64,000 nucleotides of DNA from Pampus argenteus (taxonomy: Eukaryota; Chordata; Actinopteri; Scombriformes; Stromateidae): positions 13,442,001-13,506,000 of the forward strand of contig CM072873.1 in NCBI GenBank assembly GCA_036937835.1, given 5' to 3'. The notes under the pieces are model-generated. The model was not told where the DNA came from. It was given only the letters and a program-made list of their open reading frames with translations, and ran no database searches. The translations under genes were made by a program, and so were the position numbers. Shown here in pieces: positions 1-20,914 of the stretch. The stretch's first letter is position 1. Each line of letters starts with the position of its first letter.

Positions 1-1734
1 GCAACCAAAAAATTTAATCTGAAGAAAAATATTAATTTGAGAATTACAAGATGTGTTTTAATCTGTTGAATTAAATGATGCAGTTGTAACTTGGTATGAT
101 GGCTCCATTATTGGCTAATTATGATGAAAACTGTGAACAGTGTTAATCAATGTTATATTTTGCAACTGCCAAATCAGCTGTATTGAGTTGTCATTCACTC
201 CAACCCTTAATTTTCCATCTGCAACCAATAATTATATACATATATCCGAGAGGCAGGGCCTAATGTTGCGTGCTGCCAAAAAGAAATGCATTTTCATCCT
301 GTGCTGGTTTTTGTCCTCAAACTGACAGCTCTGAACGATGAATGAGAACCATCTCACAAGGTCAAGGTCACGGTTTGGGCTGATTTAGGCTCCAATGCCT
401 TTCTTATTGTCAGAGGCGTCTTCTTTGAAATTCACACAACATAAAGTCAGGTTTAACTGGTAGCATTAGTAGGGCATGTGGGGGTTTGTAATATCCATAA
501 GAGTGAAGCAAGATGGATCGATAGGTTTCCTTACTGCACATTTGGGTGATTAAGTTTATTATTTGGCCCGCAGCTACATTAGCATGTAATTATCCTGGGT
601 ATCCTACAGAGGGAAGCATATATAACTTTTGAGAACAAAGGAGGATCGCAGTGATCACCTGAGTCTCTTTTCGAATGCGCGAACAAAAACAACATGGAAG
701 CACTCGGGCTGGTTGCTTAGGTCTGGGACTGTGTTTTGCTCTGCGGTTTCCATCAGTCTGCCTCCTTTCTGCTTTTCTCTGTTTCCCCATTTCTTTCCAT
801 CCCCTAGCAAACATTTCTCCCCGACTCTTTTGTTTGCCAAGATCCAGGTTACCATGGCTACCAACTGGCGCTTTATGAGCACCTCATCCCTCATCTAAAT
901 ATTCCTAGTTATCTATGCTAATGAAATGCACACACCATTATCTGGCTTAATGAAATACACTCTGTTGTCTATGATTAGAAGGAGAAAGCTTTATTTCTCA
1001 GTAGTCTATTGTTGCAGTGTTCCCTAGCTGCAATAACAACTGTACCACTATTGGAGCTGCGAGGTCTTTCAGGCTCTTTTCTCTTCTGAGCCTTGGACAA
1101 TAAAGAAACACTGTCCAGTTGCTGTGAGTAGCCCGGCTATGCGGCTTCTGTGCTACACTGGCTGTTTGATTGCACTAATTGGCCTGTCAGCACTCTCTTT
1201 GCCTTCTGATAGACTCACTGTTCCTGCGAGTTTTGCTTTGCCAGTGCGGCCCATTAAAAAAAAAAAAAACAGATTATAACAATTAAATCTTAATCCTGAT
1301 TTTGACATAACAGGCTGCAAAAGAACCATACTAAGAAAAGCAAGCACAAGCAAAAAATAAAACATCATTATCTAACAGTATCTGAAATCTAAATATGTGC
1401 CTCTTTTGTGGTTTTGTGTGTGAGGAAAAAAAAGCCCCATCAACTCCTACAAACACTATTTACCTCTGTTGAGTTTTCAGTGTTTTTTGCAACCCTTTTA
1501 AATATCAAGGCGTTCATAAAACAGATATACCGTAAAAATGTGCATCTGATATCACTTGTTCCCTCTCAGTGATAAAAAAAAGAGAGTAAGTGAAGTGAAA
1601 ATAACAGTAAGTGTGTACTTCGTGCGAGCGCATCTGTGTGCTGGTGTCTATTTCCAATTCAGTCTGGGGTAATATCTGCAGATTGGGTGGTTAAGTCACT
1701 CTGCATTTCATGAGCCAGTCCTGTCACTAACAGT

Positions 1735-2115
1735 TATCTCCTCACTGCCCTCTGAGGAGTTGTCTAGGTGAAATGATTCTCTGAAGCTCTGAATAATGCA
1801 TGAAATTACGTAATGCAAATGGAGGCTTTATTTCCCCTGCCTCTTGCAGACGCCGGGGCCGGGGCCACTGTATTAGAACAGCAAAGGAGAAACAGTGGGA
1901 GTCCCCAGAGTAAAGGAACTACAGCAGAGAGCAAAAAGGTCAATGATAAAACCCAAGGTTTCTCCTCACATTCAGCTTTATAACGTCTGAGTTGGAGTTA
2001 TTGCACGCTGCTATAAGGCGGGATTGCAGAGCGGAGCAGGACATTATTGACAGGGCTATCATGGTAGGCTTTATTGTGTGGAGACAGCGAAACAATTATT
2101 AAGCAACAGCCTGGC
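1735..2115. promoter_or_regulatory. Candidate conserved noncoding/enhancer element
   Basis: A non-repetitive stretch with closely packed transcription-factor-like words. A palindromic TTACGTAA (1806-1813, PAR-bZIP/C/EBP type) overlaps by one base an octamer ATGCAAAT (1813-1820, POU type). TTGACAG (2047-2053, TALE homeodomain type) and TTTATTG words follow. The composite arrangement is visible in the sequence. Enhancer function is inference, and I cannot test cross-species conservation here. Confidence 0.3.
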
Positions 2116-3045
2116 TGGTTTCTACACAGTCTGCCTGTAAACAGAAGTTCAAATATAAATAACAGAAGACAAGAGCAATGCCAAATTTTTATTAGATCAG
2201 AAATGTCACTTGCCTTATATGCACCAAATTAGGCTACACTAAACTGTTGTCAAGTCCCCGCTTCAACAAGTAAACGAGCCTTTCCACCATCTTTCTCTCG
2301 CTCTCTCTCTGTAGTGGGTAGACCTGAATGGCATTAATTGCCCCCTAAGATGACGGGCAGATGAAAGTGAGGTGGTGGTTTGCTGTGGGACATGGGGGCT
2401 GCGTACAAAGAGAGGCTGAGGACGGCTGGCAGGTCTCACCGACTTCAAAAGCAGATAAAGGACCTTTTTACACAAAGGATCCTCTTTTTTTTTCTTTTTA
2501 CTTAATCTTCAGATTCTGGGGTTTATTTGTGCCAACCTCCTCGCTTTTGTCCACTTTGTGTCAGGTTTTAACGCCAGAGGATTAAATTACTGTTGCGGAA
2601 ATCATTGTTTGTGTTTTCTTCCAACATGCTGCCTCTCATTGTCCCGTGACATAATCGACCGCTTTCTGTCAATATGAGAGTTTCATTTATTCCTTAAGTG
2701 AGAAATGAACAGTGGGTGGATCTGGTCACCTTGTTTGTCTGAGGAAACAGTGACACAATATGTTGTTTTGTTTAGGCAGAGGGCTCTTAACTCTTTAAGT
2801 AGGAGTCTTTACTTGGAGGAGGATCAGAACAGAGAGAGAAAACACTGAGCTGCCGTTGAATATTACAAATATGAGGTTGTTTTTATTTTCACTGCAAACA
2901 AAGGAGAAAATCAGAGTGAGAACACACTGGTGCAGAGGAATATATCAAACATTCAGGTTTTGAGACAGAGGGCTCTTACACACAAAAAAACCTTAGAAAT
3001 AGGAATGTGAGGAGGTAATAAAAAACAAATAAGTGATGCGCCTAC

Positions 3046-3046
<1 letters not shown>

Positions 3047-3077
<31 letters not shown>
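3047..3077. repeat. Poly-C homopolymer, 31 bases
   Basis: An uninterrupted run of 31 C residues. Homopolymers this long are unstable and are often mis-sized in assemblies, so the length is unreliable. No function is implied. Confidence 0.95.
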
Positions 3078-3487
3078 TTCCTTTCAGGTCCTCTACAGTC
3101 TGCCTGCTCTACCCACACAGACCTTCACTTACAGCTCAGATTCCTGTCATTCTCCAGTGAAGGTACTGGTCTCCAGCCACACAGCCAGCCCTCCATCTGC
3201 CCATGAATAGGACCAGTCACATTTGTGATAGCATTTAATGAAAAATCCGCACAGGCTTTGGAGGGGAGGGAGGGAAGGGGGATGAAGGGTGGATATGGAG
3301 GGGGAGGTTGAGGGGTGAGGGGTGGGGGGTTTGCACAGGAGTGCTCAACAAAGAGTGCCTTTCACTGGAGTGGAAAGCCTGCTCCCTCTCCCTCCTCACT
3401 CCCTCCTCGCTCTCTCATTTAGTCTTTTTTGATTCAACATCAAAAATGTGCCAAATGACTGGGCAGAAACCCCCAGAGGGTTTCAGG

Positions 3488-3533
3488 GTGAGTGTGTGCA
3501 CGTGTGTGTGTGTGTGTGTCTGTGTGTGTGTGG
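3488..3533. repeat. GT microsatellite (imperfect)
   Basis: An alternating GT tract interrupted by single GC and TC units, in the gene-free region. Confidence 0.9.
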
Positions 3534-3949
3534 AAAGTGCCACACAAAGGGACAGGTGTCTTGTGGTTTAAGGTGGCAGTGAGGAGGAGGACACAAAGGC
3601 AAAAGCAAACAATTGGTGAAGCCTCACTGAGAAAGGCGTTCTCCTTAATTTGTTCCTCCTGTGACATTCAAGTTGTAATCAGTGAAAGCTTTTTTTCTAT
3701 GTGACAATGACAATAATAATGAAAATGAGGGTATGTCTGAAAAATGACTTAGTATTAGTTTCTCTAGAATGTTCAAGGCTTTCCTTAACTTTCCTTAATA
3801 TCAACAAATCCCATGAAAAGACCAAAACCAACAACTTTTAGACTTCCTCAGTCTTCCTGTGATACTCACATTCATGTCTACTGAATATATACTTTTTTTT
3901 TTTAAAACAGATCATGCATACATAGTTTATTTTTAAAAAGGTTTTAAGG

Positions 3950-4290
3950 GTTAAATAGCTGGTCTCTATACTTTTTTTGCCAAAAATAGAGAATTATTTT
4001 CAGCCTCAGATTTGGTGCTGTAGTGAGCATTTCCAACAGCAGGATGGTGTATGTGGGATGAACCTAAAATTAACTAGAACATAACAAAGGCTCATGTCAC
4101 CCAGCGCGACTCATTTAGATGTAGTTTAGTTTTTTTGGATGACAACAGAGGTCTATGGCACAGGGAAATAACATACCTGTATATCTGGCTTTGGATACAC
4201 AGACAAAACTTAGTACTTAGGCTCAATTCATTGCTATTTTTGGGCAGTGTTTGTTGACAGTAATTTATGTTTGGCAAGGGCGTGCAACAC
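3950..4290. repeat. Old interspersed repeat, related to 49640-50000
   Basis: Several words recur in the same order at about 49.65-50.0 kb: a TATTTTCAGCC-like word, then a GGCTTTGG.TACACAGACA word, then CAATTCATTG. A shorter related piece lies near 47.86-47.95 kb. Two colinear diverged copies argue for an ancient transposed element. I cannot name the family. Ends are approximate. Confidence 0.5.
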
Positions 4291-6499
4291 TGATGAAAGC
4301 TGCCTTTAAAAGTTCTGTTATTACAAATTAAAAAAAAGTACAATGTGTAGAGCCCAAATTGGATTTTTTTTTTCTGATTTATTGTTGATTATTATTATGG
4401 ATTAATCAACTAATTTTTGCCGTTCTAGTTGACAATAATAAATTATAGAATATCAGCAAACGTATCCTCTAATGATCTTCTCTGCAAGCATGCAATCTTT
4501 TTGTGCTGTCAGAGGAACAAATGATGTCCAGACAAGAGCTTTTGGTGACCTGCACAGAAATATGATTAAGATATTGCACAAGAATAATTCTCTGTGCATG
4601 CGCGGTTGTTTCTGCACTGAATGATGACACTGTCAGGACATCTTTGTTTTCTGCTCTTGCCTCCTTTGTAAACAGTACACAACCCAACAGGTGTGAAATA
4701 AATCTGAGAAAAGCTTTCATCTCTCGTGTGACATCAGATAAAAGGCTGCTACCCTTACTCATTTCTCATTTTACAACGGACAAGATGCAAATACTTTGCC
4801 ATCATCATTAAACACAGCATGGTCTTCTTTGAGTTAGTCTAAGCTCACTTTTTGTTCTCCTTGAAGAAGGTCAACCAGACTAACAGTATCTCATTTGCTG
4901 CTGCTGCCTTTAAGCTCTGAGTTTATCTTCATTCAAATTAGAAACAACAAAGTGCTAAGGGCATGTTTTGCTAATAGAACAGCACACATTGATTCTCTTT
5001 TTTGCTCATATCTAAAATGTTAATCAATACACAGAGAGCCGGTGGCTTTTCCTTAGAGGAATGTGCAACAATGAGCTGATCAAGAGTCTTCACAGAGTGT
5101 CCCCAGACACTAGAGGGTTTTTTTTCCATTGAATGGATGACTGACTGAATGTTCTTTTGGGGAACTACACAGCTGAAGGGTTTTGTTCCAAAAATCTGAC
5201 ACCAACTCTTACAAAATGACTCGAAGCAGAAATAAAAAGGAACAGGACAGAATTTTAATGTAAGTTTTTCTTTAAAAGGAAAATTCCACCTGTAAGAAAT
5301 CTAGATATCATATAACAGTACAGTGTAACAGTAAACGACTAACAGAATTAAAATCTAAATGCTTCTTTCATAAATCACCATTTTTTGATACACACACATC
5401 CTAGTCTATTTCCTGCTACTGTGGGTGAACAACGTGATCTTTGTGCTTTTTTTTTTACAATGAATTTCTCCCTTTCTCTTGCTCTTAAAATACTACCTCT
5501 CGACATCCATGTTGAGTATAACCTACTGCTAAATGCAATATTATTAGATACAATCTGGGAAATGACTGAACTGTTGCAGAAGTGAAACAGGTAGATTTAT
5601 GTTAATCAAAAAGTAATATTACAACAAATTCTGATGACGCATGACTGTATAAACTTCTCCTGTATGTTATTTTTATGCAAAACACAGCCGACTATAAACT
5701 GAATGTTGTTTTTTTAGAGTGGAAATAATCTTGATGTAATAATGCAATTTGGGTTATTACGCTTTCAAATAAATCTTCCAGCAGCTGAGCTTGTATTATT
5801 CTTTGAAGCTTTATTAAACTCAGGGATAGGATCAACAAAGTCATTTATCTGCTAGGAACCATCGATGTTAGTACATAATTTCAACCCAATCCATGCAATA
5901 GAGATATTTTAGCCCGGACCAAAGTGACGGAGCTACCAACACAAATATCACATTGTTTGACAATTAATTATTTTTTTTAATTGACTACTCAAATATTATG
6001 TTATATAAACGTTTAAACTACGATTTGCTCTCCAGGTTTTCTGTGACAGTGTGAACCTGAGTGATGAAGTTATCCATCCTGACTTGTCCCTCTGCCACAG
6101 GAAGCAGAGATACAGATGGCCTCTTTCTGCTTGTTGCTCCTGAAAATCATCCTTCTTATAATCCGTCTATTAATCACAATCATAAACGGCAGGTGAACAG
6201 TAGGCTCCAGTAACTGTGCAACAGTGGCAGCTGGATGGTGTAAATGTTTGGAGGGAGCTGGGAAGGAAGAGCTGGGATGTTTACTTGTTTGTGCAGGTGA
6301 GGCTTCTGCACAACTGTTACTGGACAAGACACAATTATCTAAACTCTTGCGGTTTGGTTTCCAGGACAAAAAGAAAAGAAAAAAAAGAAAAGAAAGGCCT
6401 TTTTATGGTGCAACTTGGACACAGAATTGCAACTGGGGGGGTAAACAACAGTGTAAGGGGCTAGATGTGCCCCTGTATGCAAGCCACTGAGGACCCATG

Positions 6500-6625
6500 G
6501 TCCATGTGCACGTCTGAATGATGATTAACTGTAATTACCTAAGCAGTACCTGGCCTGCATGCCAGGAGGCATCCCAAGATTAATGGGGCTCTGCTGAAAA
6601 CAGAACAAAAGCTCACATTTCCGAG
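6500..6625. promoter_or_regulatory. Candidate conserved noncoding element
   Basis: A non-repetitive stretch with GATTAACTGTAATTACC (homeodomain-type TAATTA core), a short GC-rich palindrome-like CCTGCATGCCAGG, and AGATTAATGG (bicoid/OTX-like). It looks like noncoding DNA under constraint, but this is pattern recognition only. Confidence 0.2.
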
Positions 6626-8554
6626 GTAATGAATCGCTCTGGTACTAAGTCGTCTTCACATGGTGTGCTCAGGCCCCCAGGGAGGTTCATTACAACGAGA
6701 GGAATAGATGGATCCTCTGCAGCATTTTCAAACAGGCAAAGCAAGCAGGCGAGCATGAGGAAGTCTTAAATCGTCCCAGACATCCTGGTTGCTACACAGC
6801 CTCTATAACCAGAAGAGAGATAAACAGCCTCTTAAATGGGTGGTAAACATTACACAGCAAACTGCCTTGTTTGCCTTGTCTCTCTCGTACACAAGGTGTT
6901 TAAACAAAAAAGCTTGGCATGATGCAAACTGGTTAAATAGTGAAGATAAATTTGACTGAATGAGAAGTATCCACAGTGAATTATATTTCCTTACCCATTC
7001 ATAAACACCAACCCTTCATAATAGAGGGCATTAATGGGCCTGACATGCCACTTTACATTATCTGTATTAAAGGAAGCAGGTTTCATTTGTACAGGAAGCA
7101 GTTTGGTAAAGCCTGGAGGACAAAGTTTTATTACAAGTGTCTCCTGTTATAAATCTCTGTTAAAGGAATAATCTGTAGATTAATAGTGACATTTTTGTGT
7201 TCGGTGTTGTAGGGGTCAACCTATGGTTTCTGAAAAATGAGTGACACAAAACGGAAAACAGCCACTGGCCAATGTGTGAAAGAGGGCCACGGGAGTCCAT
7301 GTGGGATTTAGCATTAAGACTTCTGCAGGAATGAAGATTTGTGATGTGTGTATTGAAAGTCAAACTTCCTGAGGCAACAATAAGAGGATTTACAGGCTAT
7401 GGCATATTTCATGCTCTTAAACATGTTACCTACAGTTATTTATGTTTATAGCAAGATGAAATACAATCTGACTGAAAGTTTTAATGATTGCAACACACTG
7501 GACAGCCAAATATTTCTCCCCCATCAAGTCATGTAAATTCTTGAAGGAAACACAAGTTGAGGCATGCCCAGCTTTACATCATGGCGGGTGTAACGGTGCC
7601 CTAAAAACCTAAAAGCCCTTTTTTTGTTTATAAGCCTCTAATCATGTTAATGACATTTCACTCCCATATTGGCTATTTCTAAATTGATTACAGTGACAGA
7701 GACCAAAATCAAGTAACAACTCTCAGAATTTGTGTCTGTGCACATCTGAAGGGGGACGAAAGAGATGCAAGATTCAACCTTTATACTGCCGTTTATCAGG
7801 GAAGACAACAAAGGGAGTCGATGCCATTATCCTCCCTGATAACCCGCAGTCTGTGTGTGAACATCACCATGCGCATATACACAAAACATGCACACTTGAA
7901 TCTTTTATTCAAGAGAAAACAAACAAGAATGTATATTATGGATGCAGACAGTTTTAGTGGACACATTATATGTGCAGAAAGCAGAAAATGTTCTCGCATT
8001 TTAATTTACCTACAATTATTTTAAACCTAATATCATTCCTGAAGATTGTTAAATCAGTCTGTTGTTTGTAATGTTTAGATGCCTTTTCTTCTTTCCAGGC
8101 AACCACTGGAGAAAACAACTACAGTTTTAAGTCTCTCCAAGTTGAGTTTCTTACCACAGTGAAATGAATAGAATCCAATTCACATTAAACCCCTATAATG
8201 ACATTTTAATATGCATTTGAATATGGTTGGAAGTATATATATCCACTGAAAGGTTGTGCATGAGCACCATCTCAAAGCACTGATATTGTCCTTTGAATGA
8301 TCCATCAAATTATCTCATAACACACATAAAAAAGCATGTATTTCTACAGCAGTGTTGGGAGAATGAGTCTCTGTTTAAGGCCTACAGCGGATGTGTTCAT
8401 CAAGGATAGACAAGAGACTTTTTCCTCTTGCCCATTTTTTAGCAATAGATACCCCACAACCAGGAATGACAGCGTGAACAAAAGACTAGACATTCATTTA
8501 TCTTTCCTATAAGACCCTGATGCAAATGAGAAAAATGAAAGCAAGCAATCAATT

Positions 8555-8720
8555 CCATAATTGGGTTTGCGCTATTTTAACTTGTTAAGGAGGCCTCTGT
8601 CTAGATTAACGGGAAGGTCAATTTCTCATTGTGACAATTACTGTATTCATTTCACAGTGCAACAAAGGAATCCAGCAAGGGTTGGGAAGAGACTGCAGTT
8701 AACCAGATGCTTCCCCATTG
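8555..8720. promoter_or_regulatory. Candidate conserved noncoding element
   Basis: A non-repetitive AT-rich stretch with homeodomain-like CCATAATTGG and TGACAATTACTG words and an ACAAAGGAA (SOX/TCF-like) word. It is low-confidence, given as a place to test with cross-species alignment. Confidence 0.2.
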
Positions 8721-11197
8721 TGTGAGTCTGCCATCACAACATCTTGTTGATCTCGGTTATCATACTTAATACAGACACAGTAGTTTGATCCAAAAGTATC
8801 CACATTTTCAAATAAAGCATGCACTTTTTTAAAAAGCTGATTATTTTGGCATTTTTATTTGCAAATTAGACTTTTTACAAATTGACAGAATATCAGCGAC
8901 ATTTTACCAAACATCATCATCCAATCTAAGAAAAACTCAAGTATGATGTTTCAAAATACACACACTGACATGTTTGAACTGTCATTCTTTTAAAGAGGCG
9001 AAGTAAACAACAGCAGCAGCACTGCTGGGAGGGTTATGAACTTGGAGCAGAGCGGCTGTGAAGCTGTAGTGGGGCATTTATTTTAGCTTCCTGAGAATCA
9101 AATCTACTCCCTCATAGGACATCAATGGTTTATTTACCAGCGGAGAGAAACCACAGAATTAGAATAAAAAATGACATTATGTGTCCCTGCGCTATAAGTA
9201 CTGCATTCAATTACTTCAATTCAAAACTACTCCTGCAAAGCAAAGAGTGGCTGAACAACATGTCATTCCATAAAATTTCTGTTACTATGTTTTCTTGTTT
9301 CCTTCTTCTTGGGAGGGAGAGAAAGAGACATCTGTTAAGAGCTTTTCAGCCTTTTAACAAGATGCACTTAATCTTCCCGGTGTTTGCTTTAGTCAAGTAA
9401 GGGATTGGCTTTCCTTTGTCTGAGCCCAGAGTGGCGGGATGTTGATTCCTGCCTGTGTGTGTGAACCCTAACCTCTTATCACTCTTTTTATCTGCATTTG
9501 AACAAGTTTCTAGTCAAGCAAAGCCAAGCGGACCAATAAGATTAAATATAGGCTCATTTTGGAAGTTGGTAATGTATCAACTGCATGTCCCAGTGCTGCC
9601 TATGGGTTCAACCAGAGTTCATGGTATTAGTATTACAGGCCTTTCATGCTCTCAAATCTTAACCAGATCAAAAGGGCTTTTTGAGGTATGCCACCATCAG
9701 CCAATTAATGCCCACAAGTACAGCTGCTCTGCCTGTAAGGTCAAGACTAAGAACTTTTCACAGCTAAATGCCTCAACTTTTTCACCACTCAAATCTAATT
9801 TTTAGGTAATTATTCAGCTCTTTGGGAAGGTTTTGTAATTCACACCTCAAACGTTGTGTAACAGGAGTCACAAAAGGGACCTTGAATTACTTGAGTCAAA
9901 TAGCTTTAGCAAAGAGGGATCTACGCAAATCCCACCCACATTAACAGCAAGGAGAAAGTCAGGTAGATTGAGGTGAGGCATTTTAGGATTAGAGGGGACA
10001 ATAGTTACTTTTCAGGCATTTAAGTCATACTTTAAAAAACAAAAGGTTCACCTAAAACAACTGCAGAGGGCGTCAGTGTCTCATTCAAGGACACTGCAAC
10101 AGGACACACAGCTGGTACCAGGATTAATCTGGTGTTTTAGTGATGGGGCAGCAACAAACCGCTGGGCCTCTCATCTTCAAGTCATGGCTTCCTCTGAGCT
10201 CCAAGTGATATCTCAAATTACATCGAGATGCACGCTGAGGCTTCAATAATCATGCTCACAAATCACGCTTTAGCCTTATTCTGCTCATCATCAGACCGAC
10301 TTTATTATTGTTTGTAGTGAGTCATATCCAAGTTTATCTATAAGGTTCCACATACACAACATATTTGGTCATGTACTGTATATACTAAGGTTTATGGCAC
10401 GACATTAACATAACAAAGTTGAGGCTTTAATTCCCTCTGGGCATGATAAAAACTGAAACCACAGGTACTAAAAGGCACTTATGATATGACTGTTTGTGTC
10501 CTAAACATCACTAAACTTAAACAGACTCTCCAACAGACAAGGCATAGCAACGATTTATAAATATTTACACAACTGTTAAACTGAACCATTACTCCCCACA
10601 CCTTGAACATGCCTTATGTCCTAGCAACCTGATTACAGAGTAGACTCAAAACTAAACATAGCACATTAAAAGTGCTGGTAGCGTAACTAATGAATCACAG
10701 CCTTTAAAATAAAAGCACAACAGCCCTGAAGAAAAAAGGATAAAGGTAATGCTGCCACCTACTGGTGACTGAAAATCAACAGAAAAATCTGTTAAATGAA
10801 TTTAAAACGATGCAATGCAACAAATAAACAAAATGTATTTGTTGTTTTTAACACAATCTTTAAACAGATTAGAATATAAATAATTACTGACAAATCCAAC
10901 AGCAAAAGAATGATCAAACCTTAAGTTAAAGTTTAAGTTATGTACTGTATAAAAGGCACCTTCATTAATACAGTACACTAGAATAATGCAACCTTTGTGT
11001 TAAAGTGGTGGGCCATCATGGTGCAACTTTTCCAAATATGCAACAGAGTGTAAAATCCAAACTACACTATTCTATTTGCAACAAAACTTTGACAAGAAGC
11101 ATAACCACGAGCAAAAGAAGGTTTGGAACCAGCACTCGATCAAATTTCAGAGGAAACACTGCATGCTTATTATTGATCTTGTCATTTTTTTATTCCT

Positions 11198-20177
<8,980 letters not shown>

Positions 20178-20899
20178 TGTGTTAACTTATTTCCTTATAC
20201 TGCTTTCCGGTGGCTGTGATTAACAATATGTGGCCGTGTTTTATTGAAAAATAAAATGTACAGTTACTGTGTGACAAGTGTCTCCTTTCCGGGTTTGAGC
20301 TGTGGACATTTTCGTGCCCTATATGTGATCTCTCAGGTTAAAACACGCCTACAAACTTCCTCTTCCTCCATTGATTATGTTTAGTTTTGATGCTACTGGG
20401 CGTATCACCCCCTCCACAGGATAAAACATGAATTACTTCCGCCACACTTCATGTTCTTGGACAATATACAATTTAAAAAAAACATACCACTTATTGCTAT
20501 TTTTCTGTCCTCGCTGTCTATTAATTCATGTATAATCTCAACCCTTTCATGTAGAGTCAAGACACCACAGAGCTGAACTGTCAACGCTACCAGGAAACCT
20601 TATAATAGCTTTGCTCTTGTCTTGTTTTTTTGTTTTTTCTTTGATTTTTGTATTATTATTAATCTAATGATTGTACTGTTGTTCCTCCAACTTTAACTTT
20701 TTTGAACCGGATTGGTTTCAGCTCATTTTTTTTAACACTAGCAAGAATCATTTCAATAGACGATCTGTGTTTCAGTTCAAATCCCCTCTCGCGCCCTATC
20801 CCGCGTGAGTTCCGTTTTTTTCCCCTACATTTCCTAGCAACGGTCCTTGGATACCAGCAGGAGGAAGCGCGCTCGCGGCGGCGGTCAGCCAACAACAAC
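20178..20899. promoter_or_regulatory. Bidirectional promoter, TTC31-like / ALMS1
   Basis: About 720 bp separate the two divergent start codons, so both promoters lie here. ETS-type TTCCGG words lie close to the TTC31-like side (20204-20209 and 20287-20292), and a CTTCCGCC word lies near 20439. The ALMS1 side is GC-rich just before its ATG (CGCGCTCGCGGCGGCGGT, 20867 on). No TATA box is obvious. Transcription start sites cannot be placed exactly. Confidence 0.6.
20826..20841 (+). promoter_or_regulatory. Possible RFX X-box half-site in ALMS1 promoter
   Basis: AGCAAC at 20836-20841 fits the right half of the X-box (RGYAAC). The left half (ATTTCC) is imperfect. It lies about 60 bases before the ALMS1 ATG, a usual distance for X-boxes of ciliary genes. 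Mammalian ALMS1 is known to respond to RFX factors; activity of this copy is inferred. Confidence 0.35.
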
Positions 20900-20914
20900 A
20901 TGGAACATCCAGAG
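20900..20914 (+). CDS. alms1: ALMS1 putative first coding exon (tentative)
   Basis: ATG at 20900 opens a 15-nt coding piece (MEHPE) ending at a good donor (AGAG|GTAATT). It ends in phase 0, whereas the exon at 21748 needs phase 1. Either a small exon is missing, or the later acceptor before 21786 is used, or this ATG is an upstream ORF and translation begins at ATG 21795. Confidence 0.4.

Larger units (their letters stand above)
1..11197. other. Gene-free intergenic region (3' side of the TTC31-like gene)
   Basis: No coding exon could be supported in this 11 kb. The open frames are short, show no recognisable domain, lack splice-linked continuation, and many need a non-ATG start. The stretch holds an uninterrupted poly-C run near 3050, a GT microsatellite near 3500, one old interspersed repeat near 3950-4290, and several long non-repetitive AT-rich stretches with homeodomain-type TAATTA and octamer-like words. 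These suggest regulatory DNA (listed separately). The 3' UTR of the TTC31-like gene must extend leftward from 11197 by an unknown distance. A minus-strand AATAAA (plus TTTATT at 10301-10306) is one possible polyadenylation signal. Confidence 0.7.

Noticed and set aside
9455..9805. 116-codon plus-strand open frame in the gene-free region
   Set aside because: Starts with a non-ATG codon, has no domain or coding-like composition, and no splice partners.
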